A DNA stretch of 64,000 bases from Alkalibacterium sp. AK22 (lineage in GTDB: Bacteria; Bacillota; Bacilli; Lactobacillales; Carnobacteriaceae_A). Location of the stretch: contig NZ_JANL01000036.1 in assembly GCF_000585255.1 (NCBI RefSeq), positions 1 to 64,000 on the forward strand. Direction: 5' to 3'. The notes below the pieces were generated by a model, which saw nothing but the letters and a program-made list of their open reading frames with translations, was not told where the DNA came from and did not search any database. Below, one piece after another: positions 8,398-17,026 of this stretch. A program made the position numbers and the translations under genes. Numbering within the stretch: position 1 is the stretch's first letter; each line of letters begins with the position of its first letter.

Positions 8398-9945
8398 TTA
8401 CATCAGTGGAGCAAAGATTCTCAGCACACTTTTGACGAAACGAACTCCTTTTGAGTGATTCAGTTTTTGTGCTGTGATTCGTTCGCTCACTGCAAATGTC
8501 TTCGTCATATCTTTTTTTATGTCTGACATGATTGTCCCCCCATAAATAAGGACTGCATTTTCAAAGTGCAGATAGAGGCTTCGGTAGTCAAAGTTGATTG
8601 TGCCGACAAGTGCTACTTCATCGTCAACCAGTACGGTCTTGGCATGCATGAAGCCAGGACTGTATTCGTAAATTTTGATACCTGCATCAACCAGCTCCTC
8701 ATAGTAAGACCGTGTAGTTAGATGCACTAAATACTTATCCCATTTCTTTGGAGTAATAATTCTAACATCAATCCCACTCTGAGCAGCTAGAATAAGAGCT
8801 GTTTCAAGATTTTCATCCAGTATCAGATACGGGGTGTAAATGTAAACCGATTCTTTTGCCGCATGAATCAGCTTGATAAATACATGTTCTCCGTAATTAA
8901 TCTGGTCAGTCGGGCTGTCTGAAAAAGGCTGGATATACGCAGCAGACGTGCCTTTGATTCTTTTCTCTTCTTCGAAAAACGGCATCAGCTTTTGCATTTC
9001 TTTCTCGCAGCTGCTTTCATCCATTGTCTGCCAGAGCTGCAGAAAGATCAGTGTAAGCCCCCAGGCTCCTCTTCCCACCAGTTTGATTCCATTATCTTTC
9101 CAATGCCCGAAACGCTTTACTGCATTGATGTATTCATCAGCAATATTAACTCCTCCAGTAAAAGCTACCTTACCATCTACAGACAAAATTTTACGGTGAT
9201 CTCTATTGTTTTGAGACGACGTCAATATCGGATGAAAGGGATTATAGATCCGGCATTGGATCCCGCTGGCTCTCATATCTTCTGCTGTATTTTTGGGTAA
9301 GGTCACAAAACTCCCAATATCATCGTACATCACTCTGACGTCTACCCCAGCCTGGGCTTTTTCTTTAAGCAGGTCAAGTATTTCCTGCCACATAATGCCT
9401 TCTGCAACAATAAAGAACTCAAAGAAAATATAGTGCTCTGCTTCTTTAAGTGCCTTCTTCATACCCTCAAAAAAGTCCTCTCCGATTGGATAAAACTCAG
9501 CCTCAGTTTGACCATACAACGGAAATCCTCCTGTATGTTCCAGGTAGTGCATAAGTCTTCCGTGGTTAGGGAAATCACTTTTTGCTGACGTTAATGCAGC
9601 CTCATCCGGCTGAGAAAAAGGTTTATGTAACCTGTAAATGTCTTCCAGTCTGTGCTGCAGTTTATTTGTCCGTGTTTGTCGGTTGAACATCAAATAGAAC
9701 AGTGTGCCGTATACAGGAAAAATAAGTACTTGAAGAATCCAAGTGATTTTGTACGCTTCCTTGCCTTTTTTCCACACCACATGCAGGGCGACCCCAATCG
9801 ATAGGAGGGTAAACAGAGTTTCCCAGAAGATTGAATAGGCAAGCGACTGATTGATGATGAAGCCAAAAATTGTAAACTGAACGATAATAAATAAAGCGAG
9901 CAGAACCCGCCTTTTAAATAAGTACATTAGCCATTTTTTACTCAC
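8398..9945 (-). CDS. cls: Cardiolipin synthase, phospholipase D family
   Basis: Condenses two phosphatidylglycerols to cardiolipin at the membrane. The protein (about 515 residues) has two N-terminal transmembrane helices and two HKD motifs: HRKILSVDGKVAFTGG in the first half and HAKTVLVDDEVALVGT in the second, both with the expected Gly/Asn-rich follow-up. The start is taken as GTG at 9945 because AAAGGAG ends 8 bases upstream; the next in-frame GTG upstream (9954) overlaps that ribosome site. No close downstream partner other than ytnP. Confidence 0.93.
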   Translation of the reverse strand: MSKKWLMYLFKRRVLLALFIIVQFTIFGFIINQSLAYSIFWETLFTLLSIGVALHVVWKKGKEAYKITWILQVLIFPVYGTLFYLMFNRQTRTNKLQHRLEDIYRLHKPFSQPDEAALTSAKSDFPNHGRLMHYLEHTGGFPLYGQTEAEFYPIGEDFFEGMKKALKEAEHYIFFEFFIVAEGIMWQEILDLLKEKAQAGVDVRVMYDDIGSFVTLPKNTAEDMRASGIQCRIYNPFHPILTSSQNNRDHRKILSVDGKVAFTGGVNIADEYINAVKRFGHWKDNGIKLVGRGAWGLTLIFLQLWQTMDESSCEKEMQKLMPFFEEEKRIKGTSAAYIQPFSDSPTDQINYGEHVFIKLIHAAKESVYIYTPYLILDENLETALILAAQSGIDVRIITPKKWDKYLVHLTTRSYYEELVDAGIKIYEYSPGFMHAKTVLVDDEVALVGTINFDYRSLYLHFENAVLIYGGTIMSDIKKDMTKTFAVSERITAQKLNHSKGVRFVKSVLRIFAPLM

Positions 9946-10087
9946 AATAATCACTCCTTTGCTCCCCTATAAGACTACCTGTTTTCATCCCTTTTGTCAC
10001 TAGCGGACAAGCCGAAGACATAAGTTTATCCTCTCACAAGATTGTAACAGGTTGACTGTCAACGGATTGTCTTAAAGGAGCTTTTAG

Positions 10088-10375
10088 ATGAAGCAGTCGC
10101 CTAGAATATATCCTTCCTTACTTTCTCAGGTCTATCAGTATTGATATTTTGGGGACTGTTCGGCTTTTCTGCCCCTGCATCTTAAGCAGTCACAGCCTTG
10201 AGTATCATAGATCAGTGGAAGATATTGAGCCCGTATGTGCACCTTATACTGATGATCAGTATGGGTTCAGTTTGCTAGCATGCGGCCTTTATCGCTATCA
10301 TTACTACCAGCTAGCTGTTGTCTGTTCTCTTTTCACTCTTTACTTGTCTGGGCGATAGCTTACTTTGCTTCAGTC
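10088..10375 (+). pseudogene. Possible decayed small membrane-protein gene
   Basis: An ATG at 10088 with AAAGGAG 7-8 bases upstream opens a frame that stops at 10142. A second frame (from about 10126) then encodes strongly hydrophobic segments such as SVLIFWGLFGFSAPAS and YVHLILMISMGSV, but is broken by three stops before about 10375. The good ribosome site followed by frame-shifted hydrophobic sequence suggests a relic of a membrane protein. No family is recognised and chance is not excluded. Confidence 0.3.
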
Positions 10376-10512
10376 ACTGTACTTTAAAAAAAGAATCCGG
10401 CTTTCAACCTGACTCCTGCTTATTTAAGCCTCAAAAACACAGTAGTTGAATAGACAGTGGCAGCTGCTGCCTTTTTATCATCCAATCCCACCAAAGCCTT
10501 TGGGCGGTCCTG

Positions 10513-10541
10513 TTGACAAATAGCCCCTGGTCTTCTAGAGT
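10513..10541 (+). promoter_or_regulatory. Sigma-A promoter for rnhA
   Basis: TTGACA at 10513-10518 and TAGAGT at 10536-10541 are separated by 17 bases. The start codon of rnhA follows about 27 bases after the expected transcription start. Confidence 0.7.
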
Positions 10542-10575
10542 ATGAAAGATAATAAATAGAATAGAAGGAGTATAT

Positions 10576-11169
10576 ATGTCTAAAAAGTATTATGCAGTAA
10601 AAAAAGGGCGTCAGATTGGTATATTTACAGACTGGGCGTCTACTCAGAAAGTCATCTCAGGTTATTCCAATGCTGAATTTAAATCGTTTACAAATCGAAA
10701 CGAGGCTGAAGCCTATATCAGTAACGATGAGCAAGCTGCACCACAAGAAACGGACGATACCGTGATTGCTTACGTCGACGGTTCCTTTGACAAACAAACG
10801 GCCCGCTACAGCTACGGTGCTGTCATGATCAAAAGGGGCACCGTTGTAGCTGAATTGTCCAATGCAGACGATGACCCGAAATATGCTGAAAGTTTCCAAA
10901 TTGCGGGTGAATGCTTTGGCTCGCTCAATGCCATCAAATGGGCTATAGCTCATGGTTACCGCTCAGTAATCATACACTACGACTACCTTGGTATAGAAAT
11001 GTGGGCTACCAGAAAGTGGCGTGCAAATAAAACAGTCTCTCAAGACTATGTCAGACATTTTGAGCGCTATGCCTCTCAAATCGATGTTCATTTCGTCAAG
11101 GTCAAGGCTCACTCCGGCATTGACTACAATGAGCGTGCTGACGAGCTAGCCAAAGCAGCTTTGCGATGA
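10576..11169 (+). CDS. rnhA: Ribonuclease HI with N-terminal hybrid-binding domain
   Basis: Degrades the RNA strand of RNA-DNA hybrids. The 197 residues comprise an N-terminal viroplasmin-like hybrid-binding domain (residues 1-50; YYAVKKGRQIGIFTDW and the F-x-S-F-T-N-R-N-E-A pattern) and a C-terminal RNase H domain. The catalytic carboxylates are D68 in VDGS, E112, D136 and D189, with H179 in the flexible loop. An AGAAGGAG site precedes the ATG. It stands alone between a promoter and a hairpin that also serves the convergent reductase gene. Confidence 0.93.
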   Translation: MSKKYYAVKKGRQIGIFTDWASTQKVISGYSNAEFKSFTNRNEAEAYISNDEQAAPQETDDTVIAYVDGSFDKQTARYSYGAVMIKRGTVVAELSNADDDPKYAESFQIAGECFGSLNAIKWAIAHGYRSVIIHYDYLGIEMWATRKWRANKTVSQDYVRHFERYASQIDVHFVKVKAHSGIDYNERADELAKAALR

Positions 11170-11223
11170 CAGCTGCTTGTTCTTGCCTTAGACAAAGAAT
11201 CTGGCAGCCTATCTGCTAAGCAA

Positions 11224-11260
11224 ATACCGTCATACCCGCTTGATGCTGGTATGACGGTAT
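11224..11260. terminator. Hairpin between convergent rnhA and reductase genes
   Basis: A perfect 13-bp stem (11224-11236 with 11248-11260). T-runs are weak on both sides, so termination efficiency is uncertain. Confidence 0.55.
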
Positions 11261-11319
11261 ACTTATAGGATTTGTGCTCTCTGTCGTTGGTTTGTGGCCA
11301 CTTGATAACTGAACATCCT

Positions 11320-12126
11320 TTACAGCTGATCAATTTTTTCAATATCTTCATCTGACAAGGTGAAATCAAGGCTACTGAGGTTTGCTTCCTGATTGTTTCG
11401 GCTATGGGATTTGGGAATAACAATAACTCCCCGTTGTGTCTGGTAACGCAGCAGAACGTGCGCCCAAGTTTTTCCGTATTTTTCACCGATGTCTGCCAGC
11501 ACTTGTCTGTGCGCATCTGTTGTTTTCATCGGACCCCAGGCTTGCGGGCGAATATTTTCTGCAAACATGTACTTGATCCATTCATTGTTCCATTTAGTCG
11601 GATTTGATTCAATCTGATTGACTGCCGGCTTGATTGTGGCGTACTGATCAAGCTTTTTTAGATCTTCGATGGAAAAGTTCGACACTCCTATGGACTTGAT
11701 TTTACCCTTACCGACATATTCTTCCAATACTTCCCATGTCAGCTTAAGTTTATCTTCATCTTCGATTGGCTTATGAATCAGATACAAATCGATATAGTCT
11801 GTCTGCAGGTTTTTCAGGCTCTGTTCAAGCGTATGTCTAACAGTGTCTTTGTCTTTAATATACTGATTGTCTGCAGGTATTTTTGTTGTCAGGTAAAAGG
11901 CTGACCTGTCAATCCCACTTTTGCTAACTGTCTCCCCTACTCCCGCTTCATTTCTATATGAAATAGCCGTATCAATCAGACGGTAGCCAAGATCAATCGC
12001 TGACTTCAGAGCTGAGAAATCACCATTCAAATCGCCTTGATATTCATTGTTTTCTTTGCCGTAAGTATTTGTACCTGTCCCTAAATAAGGCAAGGAAGAT
12101 CCATTGTTTAAGCGTACTTTTTCCAT
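11320..12126 (-). CDS. Aldo/keto reductase
   Basis: NADPH-dependent reduction of aldehydes or ketones; the substrate cannot be read from sequence. The 268-residue single barrel carries the AKR tetrad D52, Y57, K82 and H118, and the C-terminal cofactor segment VIPKSHSRNNQ. It resembles the YvgN/2,5-diketogluconate reductase branch. A GGAGAG site precedes the ATG. It is preceded 40 bases upstream by ydbC on the same strand. Confidence 0.9.
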   Translation of the reverse strand: MEKVRLNNGSSLPYLGTGTNTYGKENNEYQGDLNGDFSALKSAIDLGYRLIDTAISYRNEAGVGETVSKSGIDRSAFYLTTKIPADNQYIKDKDTVRHTLEQSLKNLQTDYIDLYLIHKPIEDEDKLKLTWEVLEEYVGKGKIKSIGVSNFSIEDLKKLDQYATIKPAVNQIESNPTKWNNEWIKYMFAENIRPQAWGPMKTTDAHRQVLADIGEKYGKTWAHVLLRYQTQRGVIVIPKSHSRNNQEANLSSLDFTLSDEDIEKIDQL

Positions 12127-12166
12127 GCTTTTCTCTCCTCTGTTTTAGAATTTTCGGTTTTATTGT

Positions 12167-12388
12167 TTAAAAATCAAGTTCCAGCAGCTGTTTTTTCAGC
12201 GCTGCCATCTCCTCGTTGCTAAAGGTAAGCCCCTTGCTCATCTTACTGTGATCCGGACTCCAGTCTCTGATATCAAACTTGGCCGGCCGATCATTCCAGC
12301 TGACCAGATTAAGCTCTTTTTGCCACCCCTTTGGTGAGACCGACAGGACCGTGAGGTGCTCCAATACTTCAAAAGACAGTTTATCCAT
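12167..12388 (-). CDS. ydbC: PC4-like single-strand DNA-binding protein YdbC
   Basis: A 73-residue protein matching the YdbC family of Firmicutes, whose Lactococcus member folds like the eukaryotic coactivator PC4 and binds single-stranded DNA. Diagnostic stretches are KGWQKELNLVSWND and the FDIRDWSPDH segment, followed by the KGLTFSNEE pattern. The short start at 12388 is chosen for its AAAGGAG site; a longer open frame upstream runs antisense-like through hisJ and is not conserved in character. It overlaps the end of hisJ by 8 bases, so the two are probably cotranslated. Confidence 0.88.
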   Translation of the reverse strand: MDKLSFEVLEHLTVLSVSPKGWQKELNLVSWNDRPAKFDIRDWSPDHSKMSKGLTFSNEEMAALKKQLLELDF

Positions 12389-13166
12389 TTTCCACACTCC
12401 TTTCAAAGTAACGTCCGATTTCATCTGGATGATGTGCATCTGACCCGTGGGACAGTTCAATTCCTTGATCAAGGGCCTGGCTGACCAGTTGAGCCGAAGG
12501 ATATGTTTGCCCGTATAAAGGCTTATCCAGGCCGGCAAAATTATAATCAAGTCGGTAATGGTTTTCACTGACCTTATCCAAAAGCGCTGTCCAGTCCAGT
12601 AACACTTTTCTCCCATGCGCTTTGTCAAACTTCTGAATTAAGTTTAAATGCCCCAGCGTTTTAGGGGTCACGTCTCCAAAAGGCAAGGACAACGCTTTAT
12701 GAAGCGTCCGCTCATAAGTCTGAGTAAGCGTGTCAAATCCAACCTGGTCTATTTTTTCCATAAATGACTCTTTGCTGTAATCAATACAAAAATAGGTGCC
12801 GTCTGGAAGCAAAATGAAATGAACACTCAGGATTGAGTAGGGTACGAGTGAACTGTACTTCCTTAAAAACGCTTCTGTTTCTTTTTCTTTTCCTTCTATA
12901 TAGTCAACTTCAAGTCCGATACGGATATCGATGTCATGCTGGTAACGTTTTTTCAGCTTTTCACCCTCTTTGATGTAAGCCGATAAATCCTCCAACGACA
13001 TGGCACTGTCTTTCTCAGGTACCGTGTCGTCGATCATCAGTGGAGCATGCTCCGTGAAGGTCAGTCTGGTCAGGCCCTTCTTGACAGCTGCCTGTACATA
13101 CATCTCCATGACTTCTGGACTCCCGTGCGGACAGTATTGGGTATGAACATGATTGTCAGAAAACAT
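12381..13166 (-). CDS. hisJ: Histidinol-phosphatase, PHP family
   Basis: Removes phosphate from L-histidinol phosphate, the penultimate chemical stage of histidine synthesis. The 261-residue PHP-domain enzyme starts with the metal-binding DNHVHTQYCPHG, continues with FTEHAP near residue 38, and ends with SHGSDAHHPDEIG. It supplies the phosphatase missing from the operon, whose HisB is the single-domain dehydratase. It is transcribed away from hisZ; their starts are 138 bases apart, so the region between holds divergent promoters. AGGAGG precedes the ATG. Confidence 0.93.
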   Translation of the reverse strand: MFSDNHVHTQYCPHGSPEVMEMYVQAAVKKGLTRLTFTEHAPLMIDDTVPEKDSAMSLEDLSAYIKEGEKLKKRYQHDIDIRIGLEVDYIEGKEKETEAFLRKYSSLVPYSILSVHFILLPDGTYFCIDYSKESFMEKIDQVGFDTLTQTYERTLHKALSLPFGDVTPKTLGHLNLIQKFDKAHGRKVLLDWTALLDKVSENHYRLDYNFAGLDKPLYGQTYPSAQLVSQALDQGIELSHGSDAHHPDEIGRYFERSVENG

Positions 13167-13226
13167 ACTTTCCTCCTGTTTGGGACCTGAACAAGAAAAA
13201 AACTTTTCAGATCAACTAATTATATG

Positions 13227-13254
13227 TTAGTATTTTTTAATAAACTGGTATGAT
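13227..13254 (+). promoter_or_regulatory. Promoter of the histidine operon
   Basis: TATGAT at 13249-13254 with a weaker TTAGTA at 13227-13232 (16-base gap). The implied leader is only about 40 bases, leaving no room for a T-box or attenuator, and it places the possible upstream ATG at 13250 before the transcription start. Confidence 0.55.
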
Positions 13255-13303
13255 AGTTTTATTGTATCAGACTCACAAAAAAATGGAAATGAGGAAACGA
13301 CTA

Positions 13304-14149
13304 ATGCATTTCGATCAGAACAATCAAAAGATATTGAAGAAAAAAAAGAAAGAGTGGGAGTTTCTTCATCATTTCAATCAATTAAATTACGATCTGCTGG
13401 ATTTATCCATCCTGGAAGAGTTTCAGTGGGACAGCCTGTCTCCTGATGACTTGAAGACTATGACCAACCGCTATACTTGGCAGTCCAATGATATGCTGCT
13501 GTCTTTGCGAAGTGACTGGACAGACGCCATTGTGCGCTACCGTAAAAAATATAAACTGCAGACTGATAAAATCGCTTATTCTGGACCGGTTTATCCCTAC
13601 AATGAGGAAAGAATGCAGTTCGGTATGGAGATTTTTTCTCAAGATGTCGTTCGGCAGCAGGCAGCCATGAAAGATCTGCTGGCATTCATAAAGCAAAATC
13701 TTGAACAGAAACTTTCAGTTGCTGTTATCAGCCATTACTCGCTGTTAAAAAAAATGTTGTCAAAAGATGAACTCGAAGACCAGGACATCAGGAACCTTTT
13801 GAGAGAACGCAACCTCGATAAGCTAAAAGACAAACTGGGAGGGTCTCATCCGGTTGTACTGCTGATGAGCCAGCCCGTACTGGACCAGCTTGAGTATGCC
13901 CGAGCGCATTTCCCTGACTTGAAAGAACCCGTGGAAGCCATTATTGACTGGACAGCTCAACTGGAAAAAGAGAACATTCCTACCGTCTACAGTGACCTGT
14001 TCTCATTGCCTGCTCAATCTTATTACAAAGGTATTTTTCTGCAGTTCTATACGGACCATGTCGTCGAGCCCGTTATTACAGGTGGGCAGTATTCCAGCCC
14101 GTCCAAGGCATTCGGCATGGCTATCAATCTGGGCGAGAACAATTACTAA
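13304..14149 (+). CDS. hisZ: HisZ-type ATP phosphoribosyltransferase regulatory subunit
   Basis: Partner of the short HisG in forming the histidine-feedback-regulated ATP phosphoribosyltransferase. The protein is a divergent, shortened relative of histidyl-tRNA synthetase: 281 residues, less than the ~390 of many HisZ proteins. Identification rests on its position directly before a short-form hisG, the SDWTDAIVRYRKK segment (compare class II motif 2 with RxDxT) and the SPSKAFGMAINL C-terminus. The start at 13304 has GAGGAAA upstream. It lacks the anticodon-binding domain and cannot act in tRNA charging. The assignment is good by context, weaker by sequence. Confidence 0.8.
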   Translation: MHFDQNNQKILKKKKKEWEFLHHFNQLNYDLLDLSILEEFQWDSLSPDDLKTMTNRYTWQSNDMLLSLRSDWTDAIVRYRKKYKLQTDKIAYSGPVYPYNEERMQFGMEIFSQDVVRQQAAMKDLLAFIKQNLEQKLSVAVISHYSLLKKMLSKDELEDQDIRNLLRERNLDKLKDKLGGSHPVVLLMSQPVLDQLEYARAHFPDLKEPVEAIIDWTAQLEKENIPTVYSDLFSLPAQSYYKGIFLQFYTDHVVEPVITGGQYSSPSKAFGMAINLGENNY

Positions 14150-14170
14150 GCTATTAGTGGAGGAACTTAA

Positions 14171-14779
14171 ATGATAACTATTGCACTGTCTAAAGGACGT
14201 CAACTGAAAGACTTTATCGCATTTTTAAACAGCAAGCAGATGACTCACTGGAGCGACGCTTTGAAGTCTGTTTCCCGGGAGCTGGTTGTAGAAACCGAAT
14301 CCGTTCGCTTCCTGCTCGTCAAGGGAGAAGATGTGCCGGTTTATGTTGAAGAAGGTGTCGCTGACTTGGGTATCACCGGCAGCGACGTGCTTTACGAGCA
14401 GAAACGGCATATCAATAATCTAATGGATCTGCCATTTGGCTATTGCCATTTTGCTCTGGCAGCTAAGGAACCTAAAAACACCTATCCAGTTGTAGCAACA
14501 AAGTATGTCCGCTATACTCAGGATTACTTTGATTCCATCATGCAGCCGGTCAAAATCATTTACCTTAAAGGGTCAGTGGAGCTGGCTGCGACAATCGACA
14601 TGGCTGATGCCATTATGGATATCGTTCAGACCGGTACCACACTCAAGGAAAACGGATTGGAAGAGCAAATTCAGCTCGATAACATCAATGCCCGGCTGAT
14701 TGCCAACAAACATGCATTCTTTTCAAAAAACAGCGAAATACAGGCAGTTATTGATGCCTTTAAAAAAGAAGGAGCCTGA
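14171..14779 (+). CDS. hisG: ATP phosphoribosyltransferase catalytic subunit, short form
   Basis: Commits PRPP and ATP to histidine synthesis. With 202 residues it is the short HisG type that lacks the C-terminal regulatory domain and needs HisZ. Features include IALSKGRQ at the N-terminus, ADLGITGSDVL near residue 62 and the PRPP-binding DAIMDIVQTGTTLKENG. GGAGG precedes the ATG. It lies 21 bases after hisZ and one base before hisD. Confidence 0.94.
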   Translation: MITIALSKGRQLKDFIAFLNSKQMTHWSDALKSVSRELVVETESVRFLLVKGEDVPVYVEEGVADLGITGSDVLYEQKRHINNLMDLPFGYCHFALAAKEPKNTYPVVATKYVRYTQDYFDSIMQPVKIIYLKGSVELAATIDMADAIMDIVQTGTTLKENGLEEQIQLDNINARLIANKHAFFSKNSEIQAVIDAFKKEGA

Positions 14780-14780
14780 C

Positions 14781-16031
14781 ATGTACACAACACAATCATT
14801 TAAAGACAAGTTTAAAGACCTCAATTCTGTGGACTGGACCAAGACCCAGTCGGTTATGGACATTATTCAGACCGTTCAGCAAGAGCAAGATGCTGCCTTG
14901 AGGACATACAGCGAACGCTTTGACCACGTTACAATCGATCAGCTAGAAATCCCGTCTTCCCAGTTTGATGTAGCCCTCTCCTCTATTGATGAGGATCTGA
15001 AAGCTGCAATGCAAGCGGCTCACGACAATATCCAGGCCTATCAGCAGTCGATTAAACTGACCGATGGTCTTGAAGGTGAGCTTTTTCAGAAGGTGCATCC
15101 TCTGAGCCGCGTTGGCATTTATGTTCCCGGCGGAACTGCACCTTTGTTGTCTACTGTTTTGATGACGGCTGTTCTGGCCAAGGTCGCCGGTGTAGGTGAA
15201 ATCATCGTTACGACACCTCCCCAAGCGGATGGCATTCACCCTGCTATTCTGGCTGCCTGTTCGATTGCCGGAGTCGATCGGGTTTTTCAGGTTGGAGGTG
15301 CTCAGGCTGTTGCCGCTTTAGCTTATGGTACAGAGAGCATTCCTAAGGTCGATAAAATTGTTGGACCTGGTAATCAATATGTAGCCCTCGCCAAAAAACT
15401 CGTTTATGGTGATGTAGGGATTGACTCTATTGCCGGCCCTAGCGAGATTGTGGTTGCCGTTGACGAGACAACCGATGCCAGATGGGCAGCCTTTGATATA
15501 CTGGCTCAAGCTGAGCACGATATCGAGGCCCGTACATTTTTAGTGAGTACAGATAAACAGAAGCTTGAGGAAATCTACACCCATGTTCAAAAAGAACTTA
15601 AAAATCAGCCACGTGCCGACATCATTCGTAAAAGTTTGTCTGATCACCACTATAGTATTTTAACTGAATCAACTGAGGAAAACATGGAGATCATCAATCT
15701 GATTGCTGGAGAACATGTGTCCATCCAGACAAAAGATGCCCAGAACTATGTTGACCGAATCACAACTGCTGGAGCACTTTTCGTGGGTAGCTATGCACCG
15801 GAAGCTATCGGTGACTACGTAGCCGGTCCAAGTCACGTGCTGCCGACCGGTGGGACATCGCGATTCAGTAACGGACTGACCGTCAACGACTTTTTACGGA
15901 CCAACTCTGTTATTGCACTTGAAAAGAACAGCTTTTTAAACATGGCTAAAAGCGGTATGCGGATGGCTAAGGAGGAAGAGCTGCAGGCTCACCACGACTC
16001 TATGGCTTGCAGAATGGAGGATCTGTCATGA
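14781..16031 (+). CDS. hisD: Histidinol dehydrogenase
   Basis: Zinc enzyme that oxidises L-histidinol to L-histidine in two NAD+-dependent steps. The 416 residues show GPGNQYVALAKKLVYG, DSIAGPSEIVV, the QAEHD metal-binding segment and the C-terminal GPSHVLPTGG. The start at 14781 follows GAAGGAG; an in-frame start further upstream would lie inside hisG. Its stop overlaps the hisC start as ATGA. Confidence 0.95.
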   Translation: MYTTQSFKDKFKDLNSVDWTKTQSVMDIIQTVQQEQDAALRTYSERFDHVTIDQLEIPSSQFDVALSSIDEDLKAAMQAAHDNIQAYQQSIKLTDGLEGELFQKVHPLSRVGIYVPGGTAPLLSTVLMTAVLAKVAGVGEIIVTTPPQADGIHPAILAACSIAGVDRVFQVGGAQAVAALAYGTESIPKVDKIVGPGNQYVALAKKLVYGDVGIDSIAGPSEIVVAVDETTDARWAAFDILAQAEHDIEARTFLVSTDKQKLEEIYTHVQKELKNQPRADIIRKSLSDHHYSILTESTEENMEIINLIAGEHVSIQTKDAQNYVDRITTAGALFVGSYAPEAIGDYVAGPSHVLPTGGTSRFSNGLTVNDFLRTNSVIALEKNSFLNMAKSGMRMAKEEELQAHHDSMACRMEDLS

Positions 16032-17026
16032 TACGCATTGATAAAAATGAAAGTCCCTATAGAGCACTGACTGAGTCAGAAATTGCTCAGATTGCTATCG
16101 ACACACACTTTAATGAGTATGCAGAAAATGAGTATGAACATCTCCAGCAAAGCTATGCTGCTTACAACAATTTGGATCCTGAGCTTCTGGCTTTTGCCAA
16201 TGGTTCAGATGAATGGATTCAGAAAGCTATGATTGTACTGGGTGAAGGCCCTATTCTAATTCTTGACCCTGACTTTGTCATGTATGAAGAATACGCCCGA
16301 CAGTTTGACCGAAAACTGGTTAAAGTCAGCTGCCAAAAAAACTGGACTTTTGATTATGAAGAAGTATACAAGCACATAAAAGAGTTGCGCCCTTCCGTGT
16401 TCATCTTTTCTCAGCCTAATAACCCGTTAGGGACTCTGCATCCACAGGCTTTTATTGACAAGGCCGCTGAACTGATGCAGGAAGCTGGTGGTTACTTTAT
16501 TATTGATGAAGCTTATGGTGAATTTATAGAAGATCAAGTCTCCTATCCTCAAGGTGATCACGTCATCCGATTTAGGACATTGAGTAAAGTCTACGGTCTA
16601 GCTGGTCTAAGGGTCGGTGTGGCTATTTCAACAGCTCTTACAATGGAGCGGTTGAACTCCATCGCCCACCCTTATCCTCTGAATACTTTTTCGTTGAACA
16701 TGGCCAATTACCTGCTTAATCAAGGAAACCGGTTGACTCGGTTTATCGACATGAATCGAGATCTTTCCAAAAAGCTGCTGCGTATTTTCAAAGAAGAAGT
16801 TGGCGATGTCATCGACATTCTGGACAGCCACACTAACTTTGTTTTCACCTATGGGGACAAAGCAGCTGATTTAGGGAAACATGTGCAAGCTAACGGCTTT
16901 CGCCCCCGCATGTACCCCGAGGCAGAGCTTACTGATCTGAGAAAGACGGTCCGTTACTCTATTGCCAAGGACGAACAGTTGGATGAATTGAGACAAATTA
17001 TAAAAGATTGGAGAGCCATGCAATGA
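16028..17026 (+). CDS. hisC: Histidinol-phosphate aminotransferase
   Basis: PLP enzyme converting imidazole-acetol phosphate and glutamate to histidinol phosphate. The 332-residue protein starts almost directly at the IDKNESPY segment, so it lacks roughly 25 N-terminal residues seen in many HisC proteins. The start at 16028 is supported by GGAGG and the ATGA overlap with hisD, so the short form seems genuine. Other marks are FSQPNNPLGTL, IIDEAYGEF and the PLP lysine in FRTLSKVYGLAGLRVG. The stop overlaps hisB. Confidence 0.93.
   Translation: MIRIDKNESPYRALTESEIAQIAIDTHFNEYAENEYEHLQQSYAAYNNLDPELLAFANGSDEWIQKAMIVLGEGPILILDPDFVMYEEYARQFDRKLVKVSCQKNWTFDYEEVYKHIKELRPSVFIFSQPNNPLGTLHPQAFIDKAAELMQEAGGYFIIDEAYGEFIEDQVSYPQGDHVIRFRTLSKVYGLAGLRVGVAISTALTMERLNSIAHPYPLNTFSLNMANYLLNQGNRLTRFIDMNRDLSKKLLRIFKEEVGDVIDILDSHTNFVFTYGDKAADLGKHVQANGFRPRMYPEAELTDLRKTVRYSIAKDEQLDELRQIIKDWRAMQ

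Larger units (their letters stand above)
9946..10575. other. Gene-poor region between cls and rnhA
   Basis: Apart from the possible membrane-protein relic and the rnhA promoter near its right end, no intact gene, repeat or strong hairpin was seen in this stretch. Confidence 0.5.

Noticed and set aside
10149-10358. A 69-residue plus-strand frame
   Set aside because: It has no ribosome site and unusual composition; the hydrophobic frame in the same region looks more like a gene relic.
12389-12628. Upstream extension of the ydbC frame
   Set aside because: It overlaps hisJ in another frame, and a well-spaced AAAGGAG supports the start at 12388 that gives the normal 73-residue length.
13167-13303. 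A T-box or histidine attenuator before hisZ
   Set aside because: The promoter leaves a leader of only about 40 bases, too short for either.
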